From Acidipila rosea (lineage in GTDB: Bacteria; Acidobacteriota; Terriglobia; Terriglobales; Acidobacteriaceae): DNA of 64,000 nucleotides. The position numbers and the translations under genes are program-made. Numbering within the stretch: the first letter of the stretch is position 1; the number at the start of each line of letters is the position of its first letter. The notes below the pieces were generated by a model, which was not told where the DNA came from, searched no databases, and worked only from the letters and a program-made list of their open reading frames with translations. This document shows positions 33,549 through 42,586 of the stretch, piece after piece. The DNA lies in assembly GCF_004339725.1 (NCBI RefSeq), contig NZ_SMGK01000006.1, positions 62,001-126,000 of the forward strand, in the 5' to 3' direction.

Positions 33549-34946
33549 ATGCAAAGCACGACTGAATTATTTGAGAAGTTTGGCCCGAAGTTGAAGGGCC
33601 CCATTCCTGGCCCGAAGGCCAAATCGATTGTTGAAGCAGATGACCGGCTGATTTCGCCCAGTTATACGCGCTCCTATCCAATGGTTGCGAAACGCGGCCG
33701 CGGTGTGCGGGTTGAGGATGTTGATGGAAATGAGTTCCTTGATTTCGCTGCCGGCATCGCCGTTACATCCACCGGTCATTGCCACCCCGAGGTAGTGAAG
33801 GCAATTCAGGAGCAGGCAGCCGAACTGATCCACATGTCGGGTACGGACTTCTACTACGAGTCGCTGGTTACGTTTGCAGAGCGGTTATCGAAAGTTGCCC
33901 CCATGAAGGGGCCGCACCGCTTCTACTACGGCAACTCGGGCGCAGAGGCCGTGGAGTGCGCGCTGAAGATTGCGCGCTATCATACGGGCCGCCAGAATAT
34001 CATCGCTTTCTTCGGGGCATTTCATGGACGCACCATGGGAGCCCTTTCGCTTACCGCCTCGAAGCCCCAGCAGCGGAGGCGCTTTTCGCCGCTGGTTCCC
34101 GGCGTAACGCATGTCCGCTATCCCTATGCGTATCGCGGCTGCAGCGGTGGCCCGCAGAGCGAAGAAGCCTTCGCGCTTGGTTGCGCCCGCTACATCGAAG
34201 AGAAGCTTTTCAAGACGACGCTTGCGCCGGAAGAGGTTGCCGCGATCTTTGTCGAACCAATTCAAGGCGAAGGCGGCTATGTGGTTGCGCCGACGATTTT
34301 CATGCAGGAGTTGCGCCGGATTTGTGACAAATACGGCATTCTGCTGGTGGCCGACGAGGTGCAGTCTGGCGCAGGACGGACGGGCAAGTGGTGGGCCATC
34401 GAGCACACGGGCGTCGAGCCCGATATCGTCTGTATGGCGAAGGGAATCGCGTCAGGAATGCCGCTCGGTATTTGCATGACTCGCGCAGAGATCATGGACT
34501 GGAAACCCGGCTCGCATGCCTCGACCTTTGGCGGCAACCCGGTTTCGATTGCCGCGGCGCTTGCGACAATGGATGTTCTGGAGCGTGAGGGAGTCGCCAA
34601 TGCGGGCGTCATCGGCGAGAAGATGATGACTCGCCTGAAAACATGGCCTTCCAGGCATCCGGTGGTTGGCGATGTGCGCGGACGCGGGTTGATGATCGGC
34701 ATCGAGATCGTCAAGGATCAGGCGACGAGAGAGGTTGCAGGTGCATGGCGTGATCGGATCGTAGAACTGGCTTTTGAACGCGGCTTGTTGATCCTGGGAT
34801 GCGGCGAAACATCCATCCGGCTTGCTCCTCCGCTTATCGTCAATGAGCAGGAAGCCTCTGTTGCTCTCGATATTTTCGAAGAGTGTATCGGTCAAGTGGA
34901 GCGTGAAAATTCACTTGCGGAGTCATTGGCTGCTTCTGCGGTTTAG
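33549..34946 (+). CDS. Class III PLP-dependent aminotransferase, acetylornithine/4-aminobutyrate type
   Basis: A 465-residue cytoplasmic aminotransferase. PLP-binding landmarks are NSGAEAVECALKIAR, the aromatic stacking region FFGAFHGRTMGALS, VEPIQGEGGY, the Asp in LLVADEVQSGAGRTGKWWA and the Schiff-base Lys in CMAKGIASGMPLG. The family resemblance is to acetylornithine/GABA aminotransferases of the longer type (about 450 residues). Substrate specificity cannot be decided from these motifs: GABA, lysine, ornithine and related omega-amines are possible. AGGAG lies 6 bp before the ATG. moaC starts 9 bp after its stop, an accidental-looking operon pair. Confidence 0.88.
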   Translation: MQSTTELFEKFGPKLKGPIPGPKAKSIVEADDRLISPSYTRSYPMVAKRGRGVRVEDVDGNEFLDFAAGIAVTSTGHCHPEVVKAIQEQAAELIHMSGTDFYYESLVTFAERLSKVAPMKGPHRFYYGNSGAEAVECALKIARYHTGRQNIIAFFGAFHGRTMGALSLTASKPQQRRRFSPLVPGVTHVRYPYAYRGCSGGPQSEEAFALGCARYIEEKLFKTTLAPEEVAAIFVEPIQGEGGYVVAPTIFMQELRRICDKYGILLVADEVQSGAGRTGKWWAIEHTGVEPDIVCMAKGIASGMPLGICMTRAEIMDWKPGSHASTFGGNPVSIAAALATMDVLEREGVANAGVIGEKMMTRLKTWPSRHPVVGDVRGRGLMIGIEIVKDQATREVAGAWRDRIVELAFERGLLILGCGETSIRLAPPLIVNEQEASVALDIFEECIGQVERENSLAESLAASAV

Positions 34947-34955
34947 TCTGATTGC

Positions 34956-35426
34956 ATGAGCAGACTCTCCCACTATGATGATGCAGGGCGCGCTGCGATG
35001 GTTGATGTGAGCGGTAAGCCGGAGACTCGGCGTGAAGCCGAGGCTTCGGCTTTCGTAGCTCTTTCGGCTGCCGTGTTAGCCGCCCTGCCGTCTAACCCCA
35101 AAGGAAATCCACTTGAAGTTGCCCGTTTCGCCGGCATCCAGGCTGCGAAGCGGACATCCGAGCTGGTGCCAATGTGTCACCCGTTGCCGTTGAGCTTCAT
35201 TGATGTTTCGGCGACTATCGTCGAGGACGGTGTAGCGATTCGCGCGCAGGCAGCCACCACCGGCCCGACGGGCGTTGAGATGGAGGCGCTCACTGCGGCC
35301 TCCGTTGCAGCCCTCACGGTTTATGACATGTGCAAGGCCTTGGATAAAGGGATTGTCATCCGCGAAATAAAACTTGAGCGGAAATCAGGCGGCAAGAGCG
35401 GGAAATATCTTCGCTCCAAATCCTGA
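34956..35426 (+). CDS. moaC: Cyclic pyranopterin monophosphate synthase MoaC
   Basis: A 156-residue enzyme that, after MoaA, completes cyclic pyranopterin monophosphate in molybdenum cofactor synthesis. The signatures are MVDVSGKPETRREAEA at the N-terminus, the central AAKRTSELVPMCHPLPLS with the catalytic His, and GVEMEALTAASVAALTVYDM, followed by CKALDKGIVIREIKL with the catalytic Lys region. Length is typical. No other moa genes are in the window. Confidence 0.96.
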   Translation: MSRLSHYDDAGRAAMVDVSGKPETRREAEASAFVALSAAVLAALPSNPKGNPLEVARFAGIQAAKRTSELVPMCHPLPLSFIDVSATIVEDGVAIRAQAATTGPTGVEMEALTAASVAALTVYDMCKALDKGIVIREIKLERKSGGKSGKYLRSKS

Positions 35427-35546
35427 AGCCGAGGATAGTGTTCCTCTCGTCTCCCTCATTTACTCCTTTGACAAACCTCTGCTGCGTTTGTGGGCATCTT
35501 CCTAGCGAGGAAAGCTTCTCGAACAGCCATTTTGGAGGTCCAGCGG

Positions 35547-36647
35547 ATGTTTCACTCACATGGGCATGAGTGGGTGCTGAGCGTAGTCATCTTTAGTTTG
35601 GTAATTGTGGTTGGCCTCACCTTGCACGACATTGTCTTTCGCGTGCTTGGCCGCTTCAAACTGGCGAAGACGATAGAACACTCCAGGATGCTGGTCGTCG
35701 TACAGCGGCTCAAGCGTCCCGCGCGGTGGATGGTCGTTCTCACTGGCGTCGGGGCCGCACTTCCGTTCCTGAGTGTGCTTGGCCCGTATCGCCTTATAGT
35801 GGGGCGCACGGTAGGCATTCTCTGGCTGATCGTGCTGGGCTGGTTGGCCGTTTCCGCGGTGTACATGGTGGAAGACATCATGGTGCTGCGGTACGACATC
35901 CATGTCAGCGATAATCTCCGTGCTCGCCGCGTCCGTACCCAGCTTCAGGTGCTCCGCCGGCTCGCAATCGGCATCATCATCCTGATTGATCTTGGGCTGG
36001 TGCTGTCGATCTTCCGCGATTCGCAGATATGGCACTATGGCGCAGGGTTGTTGGCATCCGCAGGATTGGCCAGCCTGGTACTCGCTACCGCGGCTAAATC
36101 CACTGCCTCAAACCTGTTGGCAGGTATTCAGATCGCCCTCACTGAGCCAATCCGAATTGATGATGTGGTGGTGATCGATGGCGAGTGGGGACGTATTGAG
36201 GAAATTACCACCGCTTACGTGGTCGTTGCTATCTGGGATCTGCGGCGCCTGATTGTACCGCTTAGTTTTTTCATCGAGAACTCATTCCAGAACTGGACCC
36301 GCCACAGTGCCGATCTGCTGGGAACTGCATTCGTTTACGTTGATTACAGCATCCCCATCGAGCCGTTGCGCGCAGAGTTCAACCGGGTGCTCGAGGCGTC
36401 TCCCATCTGGGATCGTAAAGTGGGAATTGTGCAGGTGACGAACCTTGATGCCCACACTATGGAGCTGCGCTTTCTCCTAAGCGCGTCCAACTCCAGTGAT
36501 CAGTTCAATCTGCGCTGTCTTGTGCGCGAAGCGATGATCACCTACATCCAGAAGAATTATCCGGACAGCCTGCCCGTGACTCGCTTCCGAGCTGTTCCCG
36601 ACAGGCCAATGGTGCAACCTCCGCCAGCGGAGCTTCGCCAGGGGTGA
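35547..36647 (+). CDS. MscS-family mechanosensitive ion channel
   Basis: A 366-residue inner-membrane channel protein that presumably opens under osmotic down-shock. The ATG at 35547 follows GGAGG by 8 bp; the frame upstream has no support. Membrane segments occur at about residues 10-30, 65-80, 90-110, 140-165 and the pore-lining helix in ASAGLASLVLATAAKSTASNL. The adjoining soluble beta domain has EPIRIDDVVVIDGEWGRIEE and the turn TTAYVVVAIWDLRRLIVPLS, then a C-terminal alpha/beta domain. MscS pore helices use Ala/Gly pairs as here. It does not share an operon with neighbours. Confidence 0.9.
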   Translation: MFHSHGHEWVLSVVIFSLVIVVGLTLHDIVFRVLGRFKLAKTIEHSRMLVVVQRLKRPARWMVVLTGVGAALPFLSVLGPYRLIVGRTVGILWLIVLGWLAVSAVYMVEDIMVLRYDIHVSDNLRARRVRTQLQVLRRLAIGIIILIDLGLVLSIFRDSQIWHYGAGLLASAGLASLVLATAAKSTASNLLAGIQIALTEPIRIDDVVVIDGEWGRIEEITTAYVVVAIWDLRRLIVPLSFFIENSFQNWTRHSADLLGTAFVYVDYSIPIEPLRAEFNRVLEASPIWDRKVGIVQVTNLDAHTMELRFLLSASNSSDQFNLRCLVREAMITYIQKNYPDSLPVTRFRAVPDRPMVQPPPAELRQG

Positions 36648-36651
36648 AGTT

Positions 36652-36681
36652 GGCCGGCACTCGACAGGTGCAGCGCCGGCC
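36652..36681. terminator. Bidirectional hairpin between mscS-like gene and egtD
   Basis: GGCCGGC (36652-36658) and GCCGGCC (36675-36681) form a 7-bp GC stem with a 16-nt loop in the 48-bp gap between convergent genes. No T run is evident. Confidence 0.45.
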
Positions 36682-36695
36682 GTCAGCTCCATAGA

Positions 36696-37673
36696 TCACC
36701 AGGCTGTAGCCAGGAATACGCTGAACCAATTGCGCTCATCCGTCCATTGGCGCGACGGTTTGAATCCCGAACGCTCCAGCAGAGAGGAAAGCCCCTCGGG
36801 TGTGAATTTGTAGCTGTTCTCCGTATGGATCGTTTCTCCTCGGTTGAGCTTCACTTCAAGCTCCAGCGCGGGGATAAAGATCTGTTGAGAAACCAGGCTC
36901 TCGAGGTGCATCTCAATGCGAGAATGTTCCTCACTCCACCGCGCGCAGTGGCGGAAGAGGCGCAGATTAAAATTCGCACCCAGCTCACGGTTCAGCCGCT
37001 CGAGCACGTTCAGGTTGAAAGCGGCTGTGACGCCAGCCTTATCGTCATAGGCGGCGAGCAGCAGCTTGCGCTCCTTGATCCTGTCAACCCCAAGCAGGAG
37101 CCGGTCTCCTGCATGCAGCTGTTGACGCAGGCCTCGCAGCAACTGAACAGCATCTGTCGGCTCGAAGTTGCCGATGCTCGATCCGATGAAGAGCACGAGG
37201 CGGCGCTGTCCAGCTGCATCGATTGCTCCCAGTCCTTCCGTGTAGTCGGCGACGCGCGGCTTGACGGTAACGCCCGGTAGTCTGGTCTCAATGCGCAGTT
37301 TCGCCTCATTGAGGGCGCTCTCTGAGACATCGATGGGGTGGTAGGTTACCCTCTGCTGGTGCCGCAAGGCAGCCTCGAGAAGCAGCCCGGTTTTGGTAGC
37401 TGTTCCTGCTCCCAGTTCGACAAGGGTGAGCCTGCGGTCGGCGGCAGTAGAGATAATTTCATCAGCGTAGTCGGCTAGAATCGCGCGTTCGGTGCGCGTC
37501 ACATAATACTCCGGCAATGCCGTGATCTGTTCAAATAGCGCCGAACCCTTCTCGTCATAGAAGAGCCAGGGGCAGAGGGATTTCGGATGTCCGGTGAGGC
37601 CGCGATAGACCTCTTCGCCGAGCGGCGTCTGAATGGCGGTATTCAGCGAAGATCGTGCTGAGGCAACATGCAT
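36696..37673 (-). CDS. egtD: L-histidine N-alpha-methyltransferase (ergothioneine)
   Basis: A 325-residue SAM-dependent enzyme that trimethylates the amino group of histidine to hercynine. The N-terminal Egt region has SLCPWLFYDEKGSALFEQIT and LPEYYVTRTERAIL; the SAM site is LVELGAGTATKT with GSSIGNFEP further on, and the histidine-binding Tyr/Asn environment in VTAAFNLNVLERLNRELGA. The ATG at 37673 is chosen over an upstream TTG. It follows egtB by 18 bp on the same strand, making an egtB-egtD operon. Confidence 0.93.
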   Translation of the reverse strand: MHVASARSSLNTAIQTPLGEEVYRGLTGHPKSLCPWLFYDEKGSALFEQITALPEYYVTRTERAILADYADEIISTAADRRLTLVELGAGTATKTGLLLEAALRHQQRVTYHPIDVSESALNEAKLRIETRLPGVTVKPRVADYTEGLGAIDAAGQRRLVLFIGSSIGNFEPTDAVQLLRGLRQQLHAGDRLLLGVDRIKERKLLLAAYDDKAGVTAAFNLNVLERLNRELGANFNLRLFRHCARWSEEHSRIEMHLESLVSQQIFIPALELEVKLNRGETIHTENSYKFTPEGLSSLLERSGFKPSRQWTDERNWFSVFLATAW

Positions 37674-37691
37674 AAGCAACAACTCCAGGGG

Positions 37692-38948
37692 TCATTCTTG
37701 CGTTAGGCACAGGCGCAGGCCTGAGAACTGCCAGCGCGTCCGTGAGGGGAAAAAGTTTCGATAGGTTGGGCGAATATGGCTGGCGGGCGTTACACAGGAG
37801 CCGCCGCGTAGAACCGTCTGGTTGGACATGAATTTGCCGTTGTACTCGCCGAGCGCCCCGGGCAGTGCGCGATAGCCGGGATATCCGAGATAGGCGCTTG
37901 CCGTCCATTCCCATGTGTTGCCAAAGAAGGTGCCCGCATTGGCAACTGGATGAAGAGCGCCCGATTCCAGGAGGTTGCCATGGGTGGGCTGGGTCGCCGC
38001 TGCAGTTTCCCATTCAGCTTCTGTCGGCAGGCGCTTGCCGGCCCATCGCGCAAAGGCTTCCGCTTCATAACCGCTGAGATGACAGACGGGGGAGTTCCCA
38101 AGGTCGCTCACAGAAAACGTTCCGCGCAGGGTGAAGAGCTGCCACTCGCCGTCCTCTTGAAACCAATAAAGAGGCGCGCGCCACTTTTCTTCCTGGACCG
38201 CGGTCCAGCCCTCGGCCAGCCACAGTTCCGGCTGTTCGTATCCCCCGTCCTGCATGAATTCCAGGTACTCGGCGCAGGTGACAGGCTGCGAAGCAATTGC
38301 AAAGCTGTCCAGCCAGACCCTATGCCTCGGGAGTTCGTTGTCGAACGCGAAGCCTTCACCGCTGTGGCCTGTTGCGTACACCCCGCTCTCATAGACAAGG
38401 AATTCCCGCACTGGCGCGCCGCGTCCTGTGATCGCGGGCCCTTCAAGCTTGTACACAGGCTTTAACGGATTCATCCAGAAGGAATGCTTGATGTCAGTCA
38501 GCAGCAGTTCCTGGTGCTGTTGCTCATGGTTCAGGCCGAGAACGATGCGTCTCTCAGCCTCTTCCGGAGCGCCCATTTCCAATAGTTCCAGGATGGCGGA
38601 ATCCACATGGCTGCGATAGCGGAGCACTTCGGCGAGCGAAGGGCGGGAAAAGCAGGCACGCAGCTTCTTCTCCGGCTGTGCTGAAATTGCGTTGTAGTAG
38701 CTGTTGAAGAGCCAGAGGTAGTCCTCATTGAGGGGGCGGTAGCCGTGCAAAAACTCGCGCAACACAAATGTTTCAAAAAACCATGCGGTGTGCGCCAGAT
38801 GCCACTTGGCAGGGCTCGCCTCGGGGCACGACTGCACCATCATGTCTTCAGGGGTAAGGGGAGAGCACAAAGTTTCCGACTGCCGCCGGACGCTGGCAAA
38901 TAAGCTGGCCGTTGCGCTGTACGGCAGGGAAACAGGGGTCGGGTTCAT
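37692..38948 (-). CDS. egtB: Ergothioneine biosynthesis iron-dependent sulfoxide synthase EgtB
   Basis: A 418-residue non-haem iron enzyme that joins hercynine with a thiol donor and oxygen. The N-terminal DinB-like half carries the iron-binding motif HEQQHQE plus an upstream His in KWHLAHTAWFFE; the C-terminal half is an FGE-sulfatase-type lectin fold (VTCAEYLEFMQDGGYEQPE, GKRLPTEAEWETAA, GNTWEWTASAYLGYPGY and VLRGGSCVTPASHIRPTYRN). Such EgtB types are predicted to use cysteine or gamma-glutamylcysteine. The ATG follows AGAGGAGGAA. egtA, egtC and egtE are absent, as in many non-actinobacterial pathways that use egtBD only. Confidence 0.95.
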   Translation of the reverse strand: MNPTPVSLPYSATASLFASVRRQSETLCSPLTPEDMMVQSCPEASPAKWHLAHTAWFFETFVLREFLHGYRPLNEDYLWLFNSYYNAISAQPEKKLRACFSRPSLAEVLRYRSHVDSAILELLEMGAPEEAERRIVLGLNHEQQHQELLLTDIKHSFWMNPLKPVYKLEGPAITGRGAPVREFLVYESGVYATGHSGEGFAFDNELPRHRVWLDSFAIASQPVTCAEYLEFMQDGGYEQPELWLAEGWTAVQEEKWRAPLYWFQEDGEWQLFTLRGTFSVSDLGNSPVCHLSGYEAEAFARWAGKRLPTEAEWETAAATQPTHGNLLESGALHPVANAGTFFGNTWEWTASAYLGYPGYRALPGALGEYNGKFMSNQTVLRGGSCVTPASHIRPTYRNFFPSRTRWQFSGLRLCLTQE

Positions 38949-39061
38949 TGGGACACGTTCCTCCTCTACTTAGAGAGCGGTTACGGCCTCGTGTTGCCCG
39001 ACAGGTTAACATCCCGAGGGCGGGATGCAAAATCAATGTTTATAACGTCGCGCAGAGGTCT

Positions 39062-40162
39062 CTATTGCCCGCTATCGTCCGGGGCTATCGCATAGTAGCC
39101 TTTGCGAGCCTGAATCTTGAGATTTTCGTTGTTGTGCTTACAGAAAACATCCACCTTGCGGTAGCTGCCGTCGAGCCTGGTATTCGTCGGCGTATAGCTG
39201 GCAAGGTATTGCGTGCGCAGTTCCTCCTCGATCTGGGCGAAGGCTGCTTCCATCTTTTTGCCGTTATTGCCGACGTCGATCATCCTGCCTCCGGTATCTT
39301 CAGCCATCTTGCGCATTGCCGAATCGCCGGTGAATCCTCCGAGGTTGATCATTCCGCCACCGCTATAGAAGCCGCGATCAGCGATGAGCAGAACATAAAT
39401 GATAGCGTTGGCCTTCTGCGCAGCCTCAACGGCATCGGCAAGCTTTTCGCGGCTGCCCTCATCCTCGCCGTCGGTGAGGATGATGAGTGCTTTGCGGCCT
39501 GTCTCGCTCCGGAGCTTATCATTCGACACCTGGTAAACCGCATCGTAGAGCAGGGTTCCTTTCGGTGCCCCCTGCGTCGGCATGGGGCCTTGCCCGATGC
39601 CGGGAATGCCGGCGGACCCATTGCCCCCAGCGGTATTGATCTCCGCCTGGTCCATCGCTTTGGCGATAAGCCGCGGGTTGCTCGTGAAGTCCTGCAGCAG
39701 GCTCACCTGTACATCAAACGAGATCAGGAAGGCTTGATCCTTGTCTCGCAGAATGCGCTTTACGAAGGAGTCGCCGGTCTGCTGCTCCATCTGCAGGACA
39801 TTTTGCTGACTGCCGCTGGTGTCGAGCATTATCCCTAGAGTCAACGGCAGATCGGTTTCAGGAGAGAAGTTCTTGACCTTCTGGAGTTGCTTATCTTCGA
39901 AAACCTGGCACTCATTCTGGGTCAGGTTAGGGATCAGTGCTCCCCGTTTGTCCCGGGCCGTGAAAAACAGGCTGACAAGGTTCACGTTGACTTTAAGTGT
40001 TGTCGTGGGCGGCTGTTGATCCAGATTACTGGTGTCCGGCGCAGTGCTGACCGGCGGAGCGTCCGGCGATGGCGCTTCCTGCGCCCAGAGCTGCGCAGGG
40101 CTGCAGAGGGCTATCGAGCAGAGGGCAGTGGCCAGCAGGGCCGGGACACAAAATGGTCGCAT
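39062..40162 (-). CDS. Secreted VWFA-related Acidobacterial domain protein 3
   Basis: A 366-residue exported protein (signal peptide to about residue 28, ending LWAQ). The family block TARDKRGALIPNLTQNECQV precedes an intact VWA metal site (GIMLDTSGSQ), with AFLISFDVQVSLLQDFTSNP and ALIILTDGEDEGSREKLADA. A Gly/Pro-rich insertion (GNGSAGIPGIGQGPMPTQG) lies in the middle of the VWA domain. The C-terminus has EELRTQYLASYTPTN and VQ-like IQARKGYYA. It is divergent from the fourth VWFA gene, and the two share a 225-bp control region. Confidence 0.86.
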   Translation of the reverse strand: MRPFCVPALLATALCSIALCSPAQLWAQEAPSPDAPPVSTAPDTSNLDQQPPTTTLKVNVNLVSLFFTARDKRGALIPNLTQNECQVFEDKQLQKVKNFSPETDLPLTLGIMLDTSGSQQNVLQMEQQTGDSFVKRILRDKDQAFLISFDVQVSLLQDFTSNPRLIAKAMDQAEINTAGGNGSAGIPGIGQGPMPTQGAPKGTLLYDAVYQVSNDKLRSETGRKALIILTDGEDEGSREKLADAVEAAQKANAIIYVLLIADRGFYSGGGMINLGGFTGDSAMRKMAEDTGGRMIDVGNNGKKMEAAFAQIEEELRTQYLASYTPTNTRLDGSYRKVDVFCKHNNENLKIQARKGYYAIAPDDSGQ

Positions 40163-40388
40163 ACGGTGCGTTAGACGAAGATCAGCATTAAAGGTCAGTC
40201 TACCTGCATCACAACCCGCAGGGATGACGCATGGGTCATCTGTTAGTCTAACTGCTTGGCAATCGTTTCAGGCGATGCTCCCTTTCAGGCATTCCAGATG
40301 ACTGGTAGGACGCATCCAACGAGTGCAAATAATTCCGCTCCGTTCGGACTGAGCGATTGCGGTAAGTGTTTCTGGGGGTCGTTTCGTG
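40163..40388. promoter_or_regulatory. Shared control region of the divergent VWFA pair
   Basis: This 226-bp gap separates the start codons of two divergent VWFA genes and must hold both promoters. Visible small palindromes are GATGAC/GTCATC with a 6-bp centre and GTTAG-T-CTAAC. No consensus promoter was convincing. Confidence 0.35.
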
Positions 40389-41666
40389 ATGCAAGGCGCT
40401 TTAGCAGCCACACTGGCATTGTTCTTAATGGGTGGGCTGCAGCAACAGCAGCAGAGTATTCCGGATGCACCGGCTCCGCAGCCGGCTGCTTCTTCGCCTG
40501 CGAATTTGTCGAACTTGAAGAATAGTGTCACTCCGGGCGAAGGTACCGCGAAAGATGCGACCCCTGATTCTCCGCAGTCTCAGGCTGACCAGCAGCCCGC
40601 TCCCCCTCCTGAACAAGCGCCAGTACAGCAGACGGCGCCCGAACTTCCGGTCGCCGGACAGGGCCCGAGCTACACCATTCACGTTCCGGTAAACGAAATC
40701 CTTGTGCCCGTCACGGTCCGGGATAAGAAGGGGAATCTGGTCCCGGGTCTTACCTGGAGACAGTTCCGCGTCTACGAGGATGGCCAGCCGCAGCGCATCT
40801 CCTTCTTTACCGTTGATCCCTTCCCGCTCTCCGTCGCGTTTGTTATCGATGCCAGCGTTCCAGCCGACGTGATGCACAAAGTGAATGAAAGCCTCGCCGC
40901 GGTTCCAGGAGCGTTTTCACCGGCGGATTCGGTCGCCATCTTTACGTACAACACCTCCCCAACCGAGGTCACGACCTTCACCGCCGCCGAGGGAAACCGA
41001 CTCGTGGCTGCTTTTCAGAGCGCAAAGCGCCCGGGTCGCGACATGGGCGTACCTGCCCTCGGAGGCCCGCTTGATAACGGGCCGATGATCAACAATAAGC
41101 AGGTTGACCCTAATATGGCCCCCCAGCGGGGCAGTGTGGGCTTTATCAAGATTCCGAAGGAGAATCATCCCCTCAACGATGCGATCCTGGCCGCTGCCAA
41201 GGCCCTGGCTAGCCAGCCCAAAGGCCGTCGGCGCATTCTCTACGTCATCAGCGACGGCAAGGAGGCCGGCAGCAAGGCCACCTATAAGGAAGTTGTTCGC
41301 TACATGCTGACCAACAACATCTCCCTCTACGGCACTCTGGTAGGGGAATCGGCGATGTGGGGAATGGGGTATCTGGACAAGATGCATCTACCGCTTATTC
41401 CGACGATGCGCGATAACATCCTGCCGAAGTATGCGTTTGCCACGGGAGGTGTACTCGATTCCGAGTTTTCTGAAAATGGCATCCAGCGCAGCTTTGCAAA
41501 AATCACTCAATCTGTTCGTACTCAGTACACCCTTGGCTACATAAGCCACGCGCCGATCATGAGCAGCAAATTCCACACAATCGATGTTCGGGTTGAGGGA
41601 ATTACCGGCCTCGATGTACAGGCCCGCGACGGATACTATCCGTCGTCCGCCGATATCGAGCAGTGA
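40389..41666 (+). CDS. Secreted VWFA-related Acidobacterial domain protein 4
   Basis: A 425-residue protein with a short signal peptide (ALAATLALFLMGG) then a 75-residue Gln/Pro/Ala-rich linker. The family block VTVRDKKGNLVPGLTWRQFR leads to a VWA domain whose metal motif is degenerate (FVIDASVPADVMHKV, where the final Ser of DxSxS is lost), with ILYVISDGKEAGSKATYKEV and the closing VRTQYTLGYISHAP and VQARDGYYPS. A GTG codon directly precedes the ATG. It is divergent from protein 3, and the EamA gene starts 14 bp after its stop codon. Confidence 0.84.
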   Translation: MQGALAATLALFLMGGLQQQQQSIPDAPAPQPAASSPANLSNLKNSVTPGEGTAKDATPDSPQSQADQQPAPPPEQAPVQQTAPELPVAGQGPSYTIHVPVNEILVPVTVRDKKGNLVPGLTWRQFRVYEDGQPQRISFFTVDPFPLSVAFVIDASVPADVMHKVNESLAAVPGAFSPADSVAIFTYNTSPTEVTTFTAAEGNRLVAAFQSAKRPGRDMGVPALGGPLDNGPMINNKQVDPNMAPQRGSVGFIKIPKENHPLNDAILAAAKALASQPKGRRRILYVISDGKEAGSKATYKEVVRYMLTNNISLYGTLVGESAMWGMGYLDKMHLPLIPTMRDNILPKYAFATGGVLDSEFSENGIQRSFAKITQSVRTQYTLGYISHAPIMSSKFHTIDVRVEGITGLDVQARDGYYPSSADIEQ

Positions 41667-41679
41667 CGATCGTAGCTTG

Positions 41680-42534
41680 ATGACCGCAGGAGCCGCGCAT
41701 GCTGCAGGCCTTGGGCTTGCAGCAGCGGCCATCTGGGGAGCAGCCGACTTCGCCGGGGGGCTGGCGGCTCGTCGTGCAGGCCCTTCGCTGGTTGTGCTGT
41801 TGGCTCATGGCTCGAGTATCTTTCTCCTGCTGCTCGCAGTTTTTCTCTGGCATATTCCTCTGCCGTCAGAACACCTGGCCTCTATAGCCCTGTTGAGTGG
41901 GGCTGCCAACGGTCTTGCGCTGCTCTGTTTCTATGAGGCGCTGGCGCTTGACACGATGGGCCTCCCGGCAGCCGTGGCTGGGGTGCTGACGGCTGTTCTT
42001 CCCGTACTGGTTTCCATGGTTCAGGAGGGGCGGCCCACGCTGGGGCAGATGTCTGGCTTTGCGCTCGCTGTCGTCGCTATATGGCTGATTGCAGTCACTC
42101 CAGGAGGCAAACCGCATCCGCGGGGCCTGGGGTTGGCCGTGCTCGCCGGCATAGGCTTCGGAATTCAACTGACCTTGCTGCATATTGCCGGACGAGGCGG
42201 GGTCGTCTGGGCCATGACGTGGTCGCGTATTGCGGGGGCGCTTGTAGCCGGCGCGGCCTTACCCTTTGCTAAACGGGCAGTTAGGGGTAGCAGCAGGGGA
42301 TTGGCAGCTGTTGTTGCACTCGCCGTTGTTGCCGGCATCTTCGATACTGGCGGGAACGTCTGCTATACGTTCGCCTCTCTAATGGGGCGGCTCGATATCG
42401 CGGCCGTGTTGGCTTCACTTTATCCTGCGGGCACCATTCTCCTCGCGGCGCTCCTGTTGCGAGAGCGCACCACGCGGCGGCAAACTGTGGGCATGGGACT
42501 GGCGCTGGCGGCTGTAGCGCTCATCGCGGCCTAG
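41680..42534 (+). CDS. EamA-family (DMT) transporter
   Basis: A 284-residue inner-membrane protein with ten predicted helices in two homologous halves. The first half has GLGLAAAAIWGAADFAGG and AALLSG-like SIALLSGAANGLALLCFYEA; the repeat in the second half is VVALAVVAGIFDTGGNVCYT and LASLYPAGTILLAALLLRER, the classic EamA ending with the 'lgE' region replaced by LLLRERTTRRQTVGMGLAL. The substrate is unknown; amino acids and metabolites are typical. An in-frame TTG is adjacent to the ATG; no clear ribosome site. Confidence 0.85.
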   Translation: MTAGAAHAAGLGLAAAAIWGAADFAGGLAARRAGPSLVVLLAHGSSIFLLLLAVFLWHIPLPSEHLASIALLSGAANGLALLCFYEALALDTMGLPAAVAGVLTAVLPVLVSMVQEGRPTLGQMSGFALAVVAIWLIAVTPGGKPHPRGLGLAVLAGIGFGIQLTLLHIAGRGGVVWAMTWSRIAGALVAGAALPFAKRAVRGSSRGLAAVVALAVVAGIFDTGGNVCYTFASLMGRLDIAAVLASLYPAGTILLAALLLRERTTRRQTVGMGLALAAVALIAA

Positions 42535-42586
42535 TTCAAGGGACACCCGAGATTCAGCGCGCAATGCCAGTTGCTGAACTGCTACC

